Shown piece after piece: positions 33,791 to 42,363 of a stretch of 60,362 bases of DNA. The DNA lies in NCBI GenBank assembly GCA_964590835.1, contig CAZPYD010000002.1:1-60362 (forward strand), given 5' to 3'. The notes below the pieces were generated by a model. The model saw only the letters and a list, made by a program, of their open reading frames with translations. It was not told the DNA's origin and did not search any database. The stretch is from CAZPYD01 sp964590835 (GTDB lineage: Bacteria > Patescibacteriota > Minisyncoccia > JAHISW01 > Tagabacteraceae). Numbering within the stretch: position 1 is the first letter of the stretch; each line of letters opens with the position of its first letter. The position numbers and the translations under genes were made by a program.

Positions 33791-34851
33791 AAATCGCACT
33801 TATTTGTTCATCAAGAAATATTATTCCGCCTACTAAAACCGGCGGGACAGAACAGCCTATTTTTTATTTGGCAAAAGGCTTGGCTGAAAGAGGGCATAAG
33901 GTTGTTTTATACGCAGCAAAGGGGTCAAAAGCACCAGGTGTAGAGGTAAAAGAAATTTCTCCTTTTGTTACCTTTGTTAGACAAAAACATTTAAATATCC
34001 AGGAAAGAATTTCCAGTTTTTATGATCTTACCGCTTTGTCTGGTTTTTTTAAAAACGAAGCGGATAGTTTTGATATTATACAATTCAATGGCTATGTATT
34101 TTATGAGATTTTACCTTTTGTTAATTTTTCAAAAACACCTGTGATAATTAGGGTGAATTATCCTCATAATTTAATTTATCCATATATAAAAGAGGGTCTC
34201 AAAAAAATTAAAAATGTTCACTATTTACCAATATCAAATTTTATAAAAAGTATTATGCCGGATTTAAAATATTTAGATCCTATTTATCCAGCAATAGATA
34301 TGGATGATTTTAGGTTTTCAGATAAGTCAAAAGATTATTTATTATTTGTTGGTAGAATATGCGGAAACAAAGGAACTCATTTGGCTATTGATGTTGCGAA
34401 AAAGACCGGGAAGAAATTAATTATTGCCGGGAGAGTGGAGGGTGGAGAATCGGAAGGGTATTTTGATAATCATATTAAGCCTCACATAGATGGCAAAAAT
34501 GTTGAGTATGTTGGAGAGGTTGATTTAAAGAATAAAGTTAAACTTTACCAAAAAGCTTTAGCAACACTTTTTCCAATTCAATGGGATGAGCCTTTTGGTA
34601 ATGTTCCTGTTGAGTCCATGTCTTGTGGGACTCCTGTGATTACTTTTAACAGAGCCGCAATGAGCGAATCGGTAAAAGATGGTTTGAGTGGTTTTGTGGT
34701 TGAAGATGGAGCTATTGATGCAATGATAGACGCAATAAAAAATATAAATAAAATAGATCGAATTAAAGTGAGAAAATGGGCAGAAGATAATTTTTCTTTA
34801 GATAAATGTATTAGTCAATATGAAAAAATGTATAAGAAAATAGTAAAATGA
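33787..34851 (+). CDS. Family 4 glycosyltransferase
   Basis: GT-B fold retaining glycosyltransferase that moves a sugar from a nucleotide donor to an acceptor. The N-terminal KTGGTEQPIFYLAKGLAERGH is the typical glycine loop. The donor domain has DYLLFVGRICGNKGTHLAI, LIIAGRVEGG and the EPFGNVPVESMSCGTPVI motif with the catalytic E-x7-E. The ATG at 33787, inside the ATGA overlap with the upstream gene, gives 354 aa; a start at 33766 would add residues from the neighbour. The stop also overlaps the next radical SAM gene by four bases. Confidence 0.88.
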   Translation: MKIALICSSRNIIPPTKTGGTEQPIFYLAKGLAERGHKVVLYAAKGSKAPGVEVKEISPFVTFVRQKHLNIQERISSFYDLTALSGFFKNEADSFDIIQFNGYVFYEILPFVNFSKTPVIIRVNYPHNLIYPYIKEGLKKIKNVHYLPISNFIKSIMPDLKYLDPIYPAIDMDDFRFSDKSKDYLLFVGRICGNKGTHLAIDVAKKTGKKLIIAGRVEGGESEGYFDNHIKPHIDGKNVEYVGEVDLKNKVKLYQKALATLFPIQWDEPFGNVPVESMSCGTPVITFNRAAMSESVKDGLSGFVVEDGAIDAMIDAIKNINKIDRIKVRKWAEDNFSLDKCISQYEKMYKKIVK

Positions 34852-35756
34852 CAAAACAAAAATATTTTGAATCACTAATGATAGAGCCGACTAACAAATG
34901 CAATTTAAGTTGCCCCGTTTGTCCTACGGGAAATAAAGCAACTTTAAAAAAGAAAGGTTGTATGAAGTTTGACCAGTTTAAATTAATTGTTGATCAGGTA
35001 GATGGGTTTTTGAAAAATATAAATTTATGGGGTTATGGTGAGCCTTTTTTAGCTTCTAATATACATAAGATGATAGATTATGTAGGAGATAAAAAAATAT
35101 TTTTAACTATTCATACTAATGGAAGTTTTTTAAACAAAGAGGTGATGGATGTATTAAAAAATAATTATAAAGTTAGTGTTTCTTTTTCTGTTGATGGATT
35201 GTCTCAGGAGACATATGGTCATTATCGACTAGGGGGAGATTTTGAGAAGGTTTTTGGGAATATGTTGCGTTTGATTAAATTTAAACAGAAAAACAATTTA
35301 TCTAATTTACAAATTATTTGGCAATTTTTAGTAAATAGAGTTAATGAGTTTGAAGTTTCTGAGGTTATTGAGATAGCTAAAAAAATTAATGTTAATAAAT
35401 TAAAACTAAAAACAATTAGTATCGGAGACGATCATTCTAGGTACAAGGACTTTATTCCTGATAATCAAAATTACCATCGTAAAAAAGTAACTGATCCTAA
35501 TTCGGTTATTTGTTTTTTTGTTGATTCAGGGATGCCTGTTGTTACTTGGGATGGTAATGTTCTACCATGTTGTCAGGATTACAAAGATAAAGTGATAATG
35601 GGGAATGTTTTTCGAAGAAGCTTAATAGATATTTGGAATAATAAAAAATATCAGAAATTTAGAAAAGATTACAGAAAAGATAAAAATGATTTTTGTAATA
35701 AAAAGTGCAGATTTGCCAAAAAATTTAAGCTTTATGTTAGGGAAATAGATTTTTAA
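34848..35756 (+). CDS. Radical SAM/SPASM-like protein
   Basis: Starts ESLMIEPTNKCNLSCPVC with the cluster motif at about residues 18-25, the variant GYGEPFLA in place of GGEP, and HTNGSFL. The C-terminal part has VVTWDGNVLPCCQDYKD, IMGNVFRRSLIDIWNN and FCNKKCRF, a standard SPASM ending as in peptide- and sugar-modifying enzymes. Length 302 aa. It overlaps the GT4 gene (ATGA) and is 4 bases before the GT28 gene, so it may act on the same glycosylated intermediate. Confidence 0.83.
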   Translation: MTKQKYFESLMIEPTNKCNLSCPVCPTGNKATLKKKGCMKFDQFKLIVDQVDGFLKNINLWGYGEPFLASNIHKMIDYVGDKKIFLTIHTNGSFLNKEVMDVLKNNYKVSVSFSVDGLSQETYGHYRLGGDFEKVFGNMLRLIKFKQKNNLSNLQIIWQFLVNRVNEFEVSEVIEIAKKINVNKLKLKTISIGDDHSRYKDFIPDNQNYHRKKVTDPNSVICFFVDSGMPVVTWDGNVLPCCQDYKDKVIMGNVFRRSLIDIWNNKKYQKFRKDYRKDKNDFCNKKCRFAKKFKLYVREIDF

Positions 35757-35760
35757 TAGT

Positions 35761-36900
35761 ATGAAAAAGAAAAAAATTTTATTTTATACATCAGATGGGA
35801 TTTCTTTGGGGCATTTGCAAAGAGTTTCTCAAATTGGAAAAGAGATTAGGGGGGAAAATAAGAATATAGAAATAGCCTTGGTTACTTCTTCTTTAAAGCC
35901 CAAAGTGTTTGGTGAGTTTTTTGATCAATGTATTCAGATTGTTCCTTTATCTGATGAAATTTTGAAAAATCCATCTGAAGAAACAAGGATAGAAAATGCT
36001 GATTTAGTGCTTTCGTTTTTTAAAAAATTTAAACCAGACTTGGTGATAGCTGATTTTTTGCTTTCATCAAGGTTTACTTTTTATCCTTTAAAATTTGCCT
36101 TAGATAATTTACCAGTTAAGACAGTATTTATTTGGCGAGTAGGAGAGATAAAAAAAATAGCCAGTGATCTGAAAAAGGAAAAAGAAAAGCTAGATTATTT
36201 TGAAAAAGTTTTTTTGCCTTACAGCAAGGAGGAGATTGGAGAGGTTGTAGGTGTTTTGCCTAATAATTTTGAAATAACAAGGGCTGTTTTTAGAGAAGTA
36301 GATAGAAATAAATTAAAGAATTGTAAAAAGAAATATAAAATTTCTTCAAAAGATTTTTTAATAACAATTGTTTTGGGTGGAGGTGGAGAATTAAAAGTGG
36401 GCAAATGTGAATCGCCTGAAAAGATAATTGATATTTTTTTTGGTATATTTAAAAAATTAGAAGATAAAATTACTAATTTGAAAGTGGTAATATCTACTGG
36501 GCCGTATTATTATAAAAAAAATATCGATAAACATAGCTTAGAGGAGCATCCTGTAGAAGTTGTTGATTTTGAAGAAAATATGTTGGAATTAATGAGTGTC
36601 TCTGATTTAGTGATTTCTTCTGCCGGGTATAATGCTTGCCAAGAAATAATTCAAGCTAAAACACCGGCTATTTTGGTGCCGTTGTGGAGAAAAAACAAAG
36701 AACAGTTTGAGCGTTCGGAATATTTAAAAACAAAAGGGGTTGTGGATGTTTTGGAAGATAATTCTTTTTCGTCTTTATTGGGTTTAATAGAAAAGAGTTA
36801 TAAAAATTTAAAAAAGATGAAGAAAAATTTTAGTGACTTTTCTGATTTAAAGTCTGGTAATAAAAAGATTGCTCAAAAAATATTAAAAATTTTGAATTAA
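35761..36900 (+). CDS. MurG-like (GT28) glycosyltransferase
   Basis: A GT-B enzyme of the MurG/GT28 group that uses UDP- or other nucleotide-sugars. DGISLGHLQRVSQIGKEI is the N-terminal glycine loop. The C-terminal donor domain has ITIVLGGGGELKVG, VDFEENMLELMSVSDLVISSAGYNACQE and KTPAILVPLWRKNKEQFERSEYL. Length 379 aa fits. MurG itself is expected elsewhere; here the neighbours are radical SAM and Kae1-like genes, so a pathway-specific sugar transfer is more likely. Confidence 0.82.
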   Translation: MKKKKILFYTSDGISLGHLQRVSQIGKEIRGENKNIEIALVTSSLKPKVFGEFFDQCIQIVPLSDEILKNPSEETRIENADLVLSFFKKFKPDLVIADFLLSSRFTFYPLKFALDNLPVKTVFIWRVGEIKKIASDLKKEKEKLDYFEKVFLPYSKEEIGEVVGVLPNNFEITRAVFREVDRNKLKNCKKKYKISSKDFLITIVLGGGGELKVGKCESPEKIIDIFFGIFKKLEDKITNLKVVISTGPYYYKKNIDKHSLEEHPVEVVDFEENMLELMSVSDLVISSAGYNACQEIIQAKTPAILVPLWRKNKEQFERSEYLKTKGVVDVLEDNSFSSLLGLIEKSYKNLKKMKKNFSDFSDLKSGNKKIAQKILKILN

Positions 36901-36903
36901 TTT

Positions 36904-37956
36904 ATGTTGATTTTATCTATTGATACAACAGGGTTTACTGCTTCTTTTGCTTTGGTTAAGGATGGTATCAGAGTTTTATTAAATAAGAATAGTTCAGGTT
37001 TTATCCCGTTTAAAAGATGGGATGAGTTTCCATATTTGCTTCCAGATTGTCATAGAAAATTTTTACTTAAAAATATTGAATTAACTTTAAAGAAAAAAGA
37101 TATAAAATGGAAAGATATTGATGCGATTGCGGTGAGTGCTAATTCAGGTATATATAGCTGTATTTTAGCCGGCAAAACAATAGCTTATACACTTGCTAAG
37201 ATTTACAATAAGCCACTAATTGAAGTTGATCATATTCTGGCTCATAATTATTCTTCTTGGCTCGCTACCAAGCCTGAAAAATTTAGTTTTCCTGTTTTGG
37301 TTTTTTCTGCGTCTGGAAGTCATAGCGATTTTGCGTTGCTTAAAAATATTAAGAGTTTTCAGTCTTTTAGTAATGAAATAGAAAAAGCCAACTGGGGTGG
37401 AGTGGAGACTTTTATTGGAGTAGGAAAAATTTTTAGAATTGCCGGTAAAAGTTTAGGCTTAATAAAACCACAAGATAAAACACCAGATGTTTCTATAAAA
37501 AGATTGATTAAAGCCATGGATAGCGGAAATAGTTCATTTTTTGATTTTACGACTTTTTATAAGGGGAAATTGTTTGATTTAAATTTTTCGAGTCTTTTGA
37601 GTGTTTTGGACGAGTTGTTAATAAAAGAGAAAAAGAAAAAAGGTAGATTGTCGAAGAGTTTTATAAATAACATGGCGGCCAGTTTTCAGGAATCGATAAA
37701 TAATATTTTGTCAGATAAAATAATTAAGTTAGCAAAGACTAAAAAAGTAAAAGAAATCCATGTGTGTGGTGGTCTTTCAGAAAATAAACACTTAAAGAAA
37801 AAACTTAAGAAAAAAATTGAAGGAGAGATATTGTTGCGTTATCCTATTAAGAAAGAGTATAGGTTGGATAATGCAGCCATGATTGGGTGTTTAGCTTTCT
37901 ATCAACAAAAATATAACATAAAGTTTAAAAACTTTAAGCCAAGTATTACAAAATGA
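36904..37956 (+). CDS. Kae1/TsaD-like carbamoyltransferase-fold protein B
   Basis: Second Kae1-like protein (350 aa). LSIDTTGFTASFALVKDG opens the ASKHA fold; VDHILAHNYSSW holds the HxxxH metal motif, FSASGSHSDFALL replaces SGGHT, GVGKIFRIAGKSLGL follows, and VCGGLSENKHLKKKL and YRLDNAAMIGC close it. The stop codon overlaps the start of the YrdC-like gene (ATGA). This order, Kae1-like then YrdC-like, is the domain order of the fused O-carbamoyltransferase TobZ. It is clearly diverged from copy A, so the two pairs probably act on different substrates. Confidence 0.78.
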   Translation: MLILSIDTTGFTASFALVKDGIRVLLNKNSSGFIPFKRWDEFPYLLPDCHRKFLLKNIELTLKKKDIKWKDIDAIAVSANSGIYSCILAGKTIAYTLAKIYNKPLIEVDHILAHNYSSWLATKPEKFSFPVLVFSASGSHSDFALLKNIKSFQSFSNEIEKANWGGVETFIGVGKIFRIAGKSLGLIKPQDKTPDVSIKRLIKAMDSGNSSFFDFTTFYKGKLFDLNFSSLLSVLDELLIKEKKKKGRLSKSFINNMAASFQESINNILSDKIIKLAKTKKVKEIHVCGGLSENKHLKKKLKKKIEGEILLRYPIKKEYRLDNAAMIGCLAFYQQKYNIKFKNFKPSITK

Positions 37957-38552
37957 AGATATTTAAATTTAATCTGAAAATCAAACAAGAAGTACAAGAG
38001 GCGATTAAAATGGCAATAGATGTTTTAAAAAAGGGCGGGATTGTTATTCACCCTACGGACACGTGTTATGGTATAGCAGCTGATATTAACAACCATAGAG
38101 CGATTAATAATGTTTATCAACTGAAAGGGAGAAATTTTAATAAGCCTTTTTTTATTATCACTTCTAATATTACTCAGTTTAAAAAGTTTGGTTCTTTTGG
38201 TTCTTTGGCAAAAAAAATAATTGAAGCCAATTCAGAAAAAATGCATACCTTTGTTGTTCCTAGGAAAAAAGCTGTGCCAGATCGTTTAAATCCGGGATTA
38301 GAAACGATTGGTATTCAGATACCGAGAAATATTTTTTCTTTAAGTTTGCTTGAAGAGTTAAAAAATCCGGTGATTGGTACCAGTGCCAATGTTTCAGGTT
38401 TGCCGGTAGTTTATTCTATAAGTGAATTGATGGACCAGCTGGATTCTGTTAATAGATATCCAGATTTGATTTTGGATGCGGGTAGACTTCCTGTGAGAAA
38501 ACCATCGACCATAATAGAAATAAAAGAAAATAAAGTTAAAATTTTACGCTAA
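37953..38552 (+). CDS. YrdC/TsaC-like protein B
   Basis: A single YrdC domain of 199 aa, closer to canonical TsaC than copy A: VIHPTDTCYGIAADI, KGRNFNKPFFIITS, TFVVPRKKAVPDRLNPG, IGIQIPRN, GTSANVSGLPV and RKPSTIIEIKENKVKILR. It would activate threonine plus bicarbonate, or carbamoyl phosphate, with ATP to an acyl-adenylate for the Kae1-like partner. Translation is coupled to that gene by the ATGA overlap. It could be the genomic t6A enzyme moved into the cluster; a search for another tsaC in the genome would tell. Confidence 0.85.
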   Translation: MKIFKFNLKIKQEVQEAIKMAIDVLKKGGIVIHPTDTCYGIAADINNHRAINNVYQLKGRNFNKPFFIITSNITQFKKFGSFGSLAKKIIEANSEKMHTFVVPRKKAVPDRLNPGLETIGIQIPRNIFSLSLLEELKNPVIGTSANVSGLPVVYSISELMDQLDSVNRYPDLILDAGRLPVRKPSTIIEIKENKVKILR

Positions 38553-38558
38553 GTAAGA

Positions 38559-39506
38559 ATGTCAAAGAGGATAAAAATTTTAAGTCCAATTGATAGAATT
38601 GAAGAAGCAACTCCTCTTATTAAAGCTGGAGCTGACGAGTTTTTTTGCGGAGTTTTAATAGATGGTTTAAATACATCTAGTCCTAGGGGTTTTAAGTTAG
38701 AAAGTAGTAATTTATTAAATTTAGATGAATTGAAGAAATTAGTTTTAGTTTTAAAAAAATATAATAAAAAAACTTTTTTAGCGCTAAATATTTCAAAGGG
38801 TGAAAAGAAAAGTTTTAGTGTTATAGAAAAAAATATAGAAAAAATAAAAAATACAAACGTAGACTCAATTATTATTGGTAATATTAATTTAATTAATGAA
38901 CTAAAAAATGCCGGAATAGATATTATCATAAGCTCTTTGTTGGAAGTAAAAAACAAAGAAGCAGTAAGACTTTTTGTAAAAGAATTTGGAGCCAAAAGAG
39001 TAATTTTAGATAGGCAAATAATAGAAAACGATTTAAAAAGTATTACACATGAATTTCCTAAAATTAAAATTGAGGCCTTTATAATGCAGTCAGGGTGTAG
39101 GAGTTTGATTAGTTCTTGTCGACGTCATTTAGCTATTAATAAAAATATTCATTTATGTTTGAAGTCTTTTTTTGTAGATAAGAAAAATAAAGTAAAATTA
39201 TTAAATTCTTTTGACAAAGAGATTATTGCTAGTAGATTAAAAATGCCAATGCCCACTTGTGGTGCTTGTGCGCTTTTTCAGTTTAATAAGTACAACATTG
39301 ATTCAGTTAAAATAGTAGGGAGAGGTTATTTAATTGAAGAAAAAATTAAAAACATAGAGATTATAAAAAGCTCTAGAGGTATATTAGAAAAGAATTATTC
39401 TGAAGAAAAGTTTTATCAAAAAGTAGAAGATTTGTTTGAAAAAACTTTTGGTTATAAATGTAAAAGACGATTTTGTTATTATCCTCATTTTTTCAAACAA
39501 AAATAA
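38559..39506 (+). CDS. U32 family protein, UbiU-like
   Basis: UbiU and UbiV form a heterodimer of U32 barrels with 4Fe-4S clusters that hydroxylates ubiquinone precursors without oxygen. Here KILSPIDRIEEATPLIKAGADEFFCGV and FLALNISKGEKK are U32 hallmarks. IIISSLLEVKNKEAVRLFVKEF is the middle barrel, and Cys cluster candidates lie in MQSGCRSLISSCRRH, CLKS and MPTCGACALFQ. Length 315 aa is near UbiU. It is followed 6 bases later by a shorter partner. An oxygen-independent hydroxylase of the pathway product is a reasonable inference. Confidence 0.7.
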   Translation: MSKRIKILSPIDRIEEATPLIKAGADEFFCGVLIDGLNTSSPRGFKLESSNLLNLDELKKLVLVLKKYNKKTFLALNISKGEKKSFSVIEKNIEKIKNTNVDSIIIGNINLINELKNAGIDIIISSLLEVKNKEAVRLFVKEFGAKRVILDRQIIENDLKSITHEFPKIKIEAFIMQSGCRSLISSCRRHLAINKNIHLCLKSFFVDKKNKVKLLNSFDKEIIASRLKMPMPTCGACALFQFNKYNIDSVKIVGRGYLIEEKIKNIEIIKSSRGILEKNYSEEKFYQKVEDLFEKTFGYKCKRRFCYYPHFFKQK

Positions 39507-39512
39507 AATGTT

Positions 39513-40217
39513 ATGGAACATGCGATTATTATAAATAATATAGAAGATTTTAAATATTTTGATAAAAAATATAGTAAAATATATTTTGGTAATGAATTTT
39601 GTTCAAAATTATTACCAAAAGAAAAAGAAGTAGAAGAAGTTATTGATATTATTAAAAAAAAGAAATTAAATATTACCTTATTAACGCCCCAATTAAATAG
39701 TGAGGGGGTTAAAAGAGTAAAAAAAATAATTAAACAACTATATAAAGAGAAACTATTAAGTGAAATTGTGGTTAATGATTATGGTTTGCTTTATTATATA
39801 AAGGAAAATTTTCTTGACTGTGAGATTATTCTAGGGAGGACATTGTCTTGCGGGGTTTTTTTGTATAAAAAAAGTTTTTTAAATAAAATAGGGATTAAGA
39901 GGATTGAAATTGATAATTTGAAAAAAAATAAAAAATATAATTCATCGAAAATTTCCTATTATTATCCTTTCTCGTTTGTTTCTGTATCAATGTATTGTCC
40001 AGTTGCTGACATTTATAATAATAAGTCTAAAAATCATGGAATAATTGATTGCTCGAAAGAATGTTCAGGGTTATCACCCTTAGAGATAGATAGTAAGTTT
40101 TTTTCTAAAAAAGTTTTTCTTAAAGGAAATACACAATTTATAAAAAATAAAAATATTAACTCAAGAGAATTAATTAAAAATGGGGTTGATAGATTAGTTT
40201 TTCAACCAAATATTTAA
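39513..40217 (+). CDS. U32 family protein, UbiV-like partner
   Basis: A shortened U32-like barrel (234 aa). IYFGNEFCSKLLP near residue 25 matches the first Cys region of UbiV. The remaining cluster cysteines are probably those in SMYCPVADIYNN and IIDCSKECSGLSP (about residues 160-190). VVNDYGLLYYI and LGRTLSCGVFL fit the barrel. It directly follows the UbiU-like gene, as ubiU-ubiV pairs do. The assignment rests on gene pairing and Cys spacing because overall similarity is weak. Confidence 0.6.
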   Translation: MEHAIIINNIEDFKYFDKKYSKIYFGNEFCSKLLPKEKEVEEVIDIIKKKKLNITLLTPQLNSEGVKRVKKIIKQLYKEKLLSEIVVNDYGLLYYIKENFLDCEIILGRTLSCGVFLYKKSFLNKIGIKRIEIDNLKKNKKYNSSKISYYYPFSFVSVSMYCPVADIYNNKSKNHGIIDCSKECSGLSPLEIDSKFFSKKVFLKGNTQFIKNKNINSRELIKNGVDRLVFQPNI

Positions 40218-40219
40218 AT

Positions 40220-40984
40220 ATGAAAAAAGAAATGAGTTTTAGGCCGAGAGAACTTTTAACTATTTTGAGTGTTTATAATGGGGTTAGACCTTTAGGGAGG
40301 ATTACTTGTTTTTGTGATGAGGGATTGGGTTACTGTGTCCGTATAGCAAAGGAGCTTAACTTGGAATATAAAATTTATAAGAAAGATTTTGTGTATATAT
40401 CAAAAGAAAAAGATTTAGTTAACGAAGGTTTTAGTTTGCATCATTCTTTGTCCAGTGTAACTAGTAAAGAATTAAAAAATAATATTTTAGGAAAGTTTTA
40501 TGGTTATCCAGGATGTTGTGTAAAAAATTTTGTAGAAAATAAAAATTTAACAAGGAAAAATGATGATATGGGAGTTCTTTTAAAGAGTTTTAAAAATTCA
40601 AAATCAAATATATTTTCAATTTATACAAACTGGTTTTTAAGTTTTAAGCCAGTTTTGCATTTACCGCATGCGTTTGATTGTGAGCCATCTATTGAGGTAG
40701 GAAAAAAGAATATAGAGCTCTTGGGTGGGTATAATAAAGAAGGTGTTGGTGGCTTGATTAAAAAACTGAAAACATGTGTATTGATATATAAAAGAAATAT
40801 TTTGCTAGTGGAAGATTTTGATATTAATAAGGAGGGGGTAGTTTTTGAAAGAAGCGGGTGGTCTATTAATTCACACTTAAACAAAAAAGATACCTATAGC
40901 TTAGGGTCGTGGGAATCGCTACTTGATCCGTTTAATTTTAAAAATTTAAAAAAAATAAAAGTACTAGTATTTCATGAGGTTTAA
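40220..40984 (+). CDS. DUF483-like protein
   Basis: The stretch GKFYGYPGCCVKNFVE (about residues 88-103), with its CC pair, and LPHAFDCEPSIEVGKKNIELL match my memory of DUF483, a family without known function found mainly in archaea. Another Cys pair lies in ITCFCDEGLGYCV. The four or more Cys suggest metal or cluster binding. It is 2 bases after the UbiV-like gene and overlaps the fused radical SAM gene by 11 bases, so it belongs to the second module. Confidence 0.5.
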   Translation: MKKEMSFRPRELLTILSVYNGVRPLGRITCFCDEGLGYCVRIAKELNLEYKIYKKDFVYISKEKDLVNEGFSLHHSLSSVTSKELKNNILGKFYGYPGCCVKNFVENKNLTRKNDDMGVLLKSFKNSKSNIFSIYTNWFLSFKPVLHLPHAFDCEPSIEVGKKNIELLGGYNKEGVGGLIKKLKTCVLIYKRNILLVEDFDINKEGVVFERSGWSINSHLNKKDTYSLGSWESLLDPFNFKNLKKIKVLVFHEV

Positions 40985-42326
40985 AATAAATAAACATAAC
41001 TACAATGACTTGTCTGCTGTTGCGGAATTTGTTAGGCAAGCCGGAGACAAAAAATTAGAAATATTTTTAAGTAAAGACAACACCCCTTTTTTAGGGGATG
41101 TTTTGAGTGTTGTGTATGAGGTATTGGATGATTATGAAAGATATTTTCAAATAATATTGAAAAACATCCCATATTGCGTTGTTTCAAAAGAGACAGTAGA
41201 TCATGTTGTGTTTGATATTAAAAACGGAGATAAAATTAAAGATTGTAAAAAATGTAAATGGAATAAAAACTGTGGAGGTTTTTCAAAAGGGTATTTAAAA
41301 AAATATGGAAGTAAGGAAGTTTGCTCACAGCCTGATTTACCTGCTGAGGTAATGATTGAGGTGACACCAAAATGTAATTTTAAATGTGATTTTTGTTTTA
41401 ACAAAATTTCTTTTGCAAAACACGGTAGAGGTATAAAACCCCTAAGCGCAAGTTATGTAAAAAAAATAATTGATAATGTTTCTAGTGCTGGAATACAAGT
41501 TATAAGGTTTACTGGTGGAGAACCCTTGTTAAGAAAAGATATTTTTACTTTATTTAAATATGCTAAAAGTAAAAATCTGGAAGTACGTTTGAATACCAAT
41601 GGATATTTAATTGATAAAAAAATAGCTGAAAAATTAAAAGGTATTGTGGATAATGTTTTAATTCCAATTGAAAGTTGGTCGGATAAAAAAGAAGAAAAAA
41701 TAACAGGAGTTGCCAATGCTTTAAGTAAAAAAAAGGAAGCAATTGATTTTTTGAAAGAGAAAAAGATTCCTATTGTTAGGGTAGGTACTGTTGCCACGAA
41801 AGAAAATATTTTAAATTTTGATAAACTTGCGGACTTTGTTGATAGATTAGATATAAATGAGTGGGAGTTTTATCGTCCAGTTGAAATTTCTAAAAAAGAA
41901 AATTTGAATTCCAAATTAGTAAATATTTTAGTGAATAAATTAATAGACTTTAGACAGAAAACAGATAAGATTATTTTTATTGCCAATGCCTTGCCTTTTT
42001 GTGTGATAAAGGATTTGAATAAAATTAATATTGTAAGTAAGGGGAGTATTTCTGATGATGGGCACTCTAGGTTAGTGGTTGATCCGAGAGGTTTTGTAAA
42101 GCCTCATTATTTTATAAATAAAAACATTGGAGATCCTTTGAATATACTTAAGGCATGGAATAGCCCTTTTATGAAAAAGATTCGTGGTTTGGAGTATTTA
42201 CCCAAGGAATGTCAAAATTGTTTTTTTATTTTTAAATGTCGCGGTGGGAGTCGTAATTCTGCAATGCTGTTTAACGGTGGGTATGACAAAGTTGATCCTT
42301 TGGCGAATTTTTCTTTTCGTGCTTAA
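40974..42326 (+). CDS. Radical SAM protein with residual N-terminal auxiliary domain
   Basis: A paralogue of the 574-aa protein at 27,040. Its active domain has CNFKCDFCFNKISFAKHGRG (about residues 137-156), FTGGEPLLRKD, RLNTNGYL, LPFCVIKD, DPRGFVKPHYFINKNIGDPL and CQNCFFIFKCRGGSRN. The first 115 residues retain only LKNIPYCVV and CKKCKWNKNCGGFSKGYLKKYG, the tail pieces of a radical SAM paralogue whose barrel is gone. So the N-terminal part has shrunk further than in the 574-aa protein. It follows the DUF483-like gene with overlap. Confidence 0.78.
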   Translation: MRFKINKHNYNDLSAVAEFVRQAGDKKLEIFLSKDNTPFLGDVLSVVYEVLDDYERYFQIILKNIPYCVVSKETVDHVVFDIKNGDKIKDCKKCKWNKNCGGFSKGYLKKYGSKEVCSQPDLPAEVMIEVTPKCNFKCDFCFNKISFAKHGRGIKPLSASYVKKIIDNVSSAGIQVIRFTGGEPLLRKDIFTLFKYAKSKNLEVRLNTNGYLIDKKIAEKLKGIVDNVLIPIESWSDKKEEKITGVANALSKKKEAIDFLKEKKIPIVRVGTVATKENILNFDKLADFVDRLDINEWEFYRPVEISKKENLNSKLVNILVNKLIDFRQKTDKIIFIANALPFCVIKDLNKINIVSKGSISDDGHSRLVVDPRGFVKPHYFINKNIGDPLNILKAWNSPFMKKIRGLEYLPKECQNCFFIFKCRGGSRNSAMLFNGGYDKVDPLANFSFRA

Positions 42327-42363
42327 ATTTAAAGAGGTTGTTATTTAATTATTTTATAAAATT

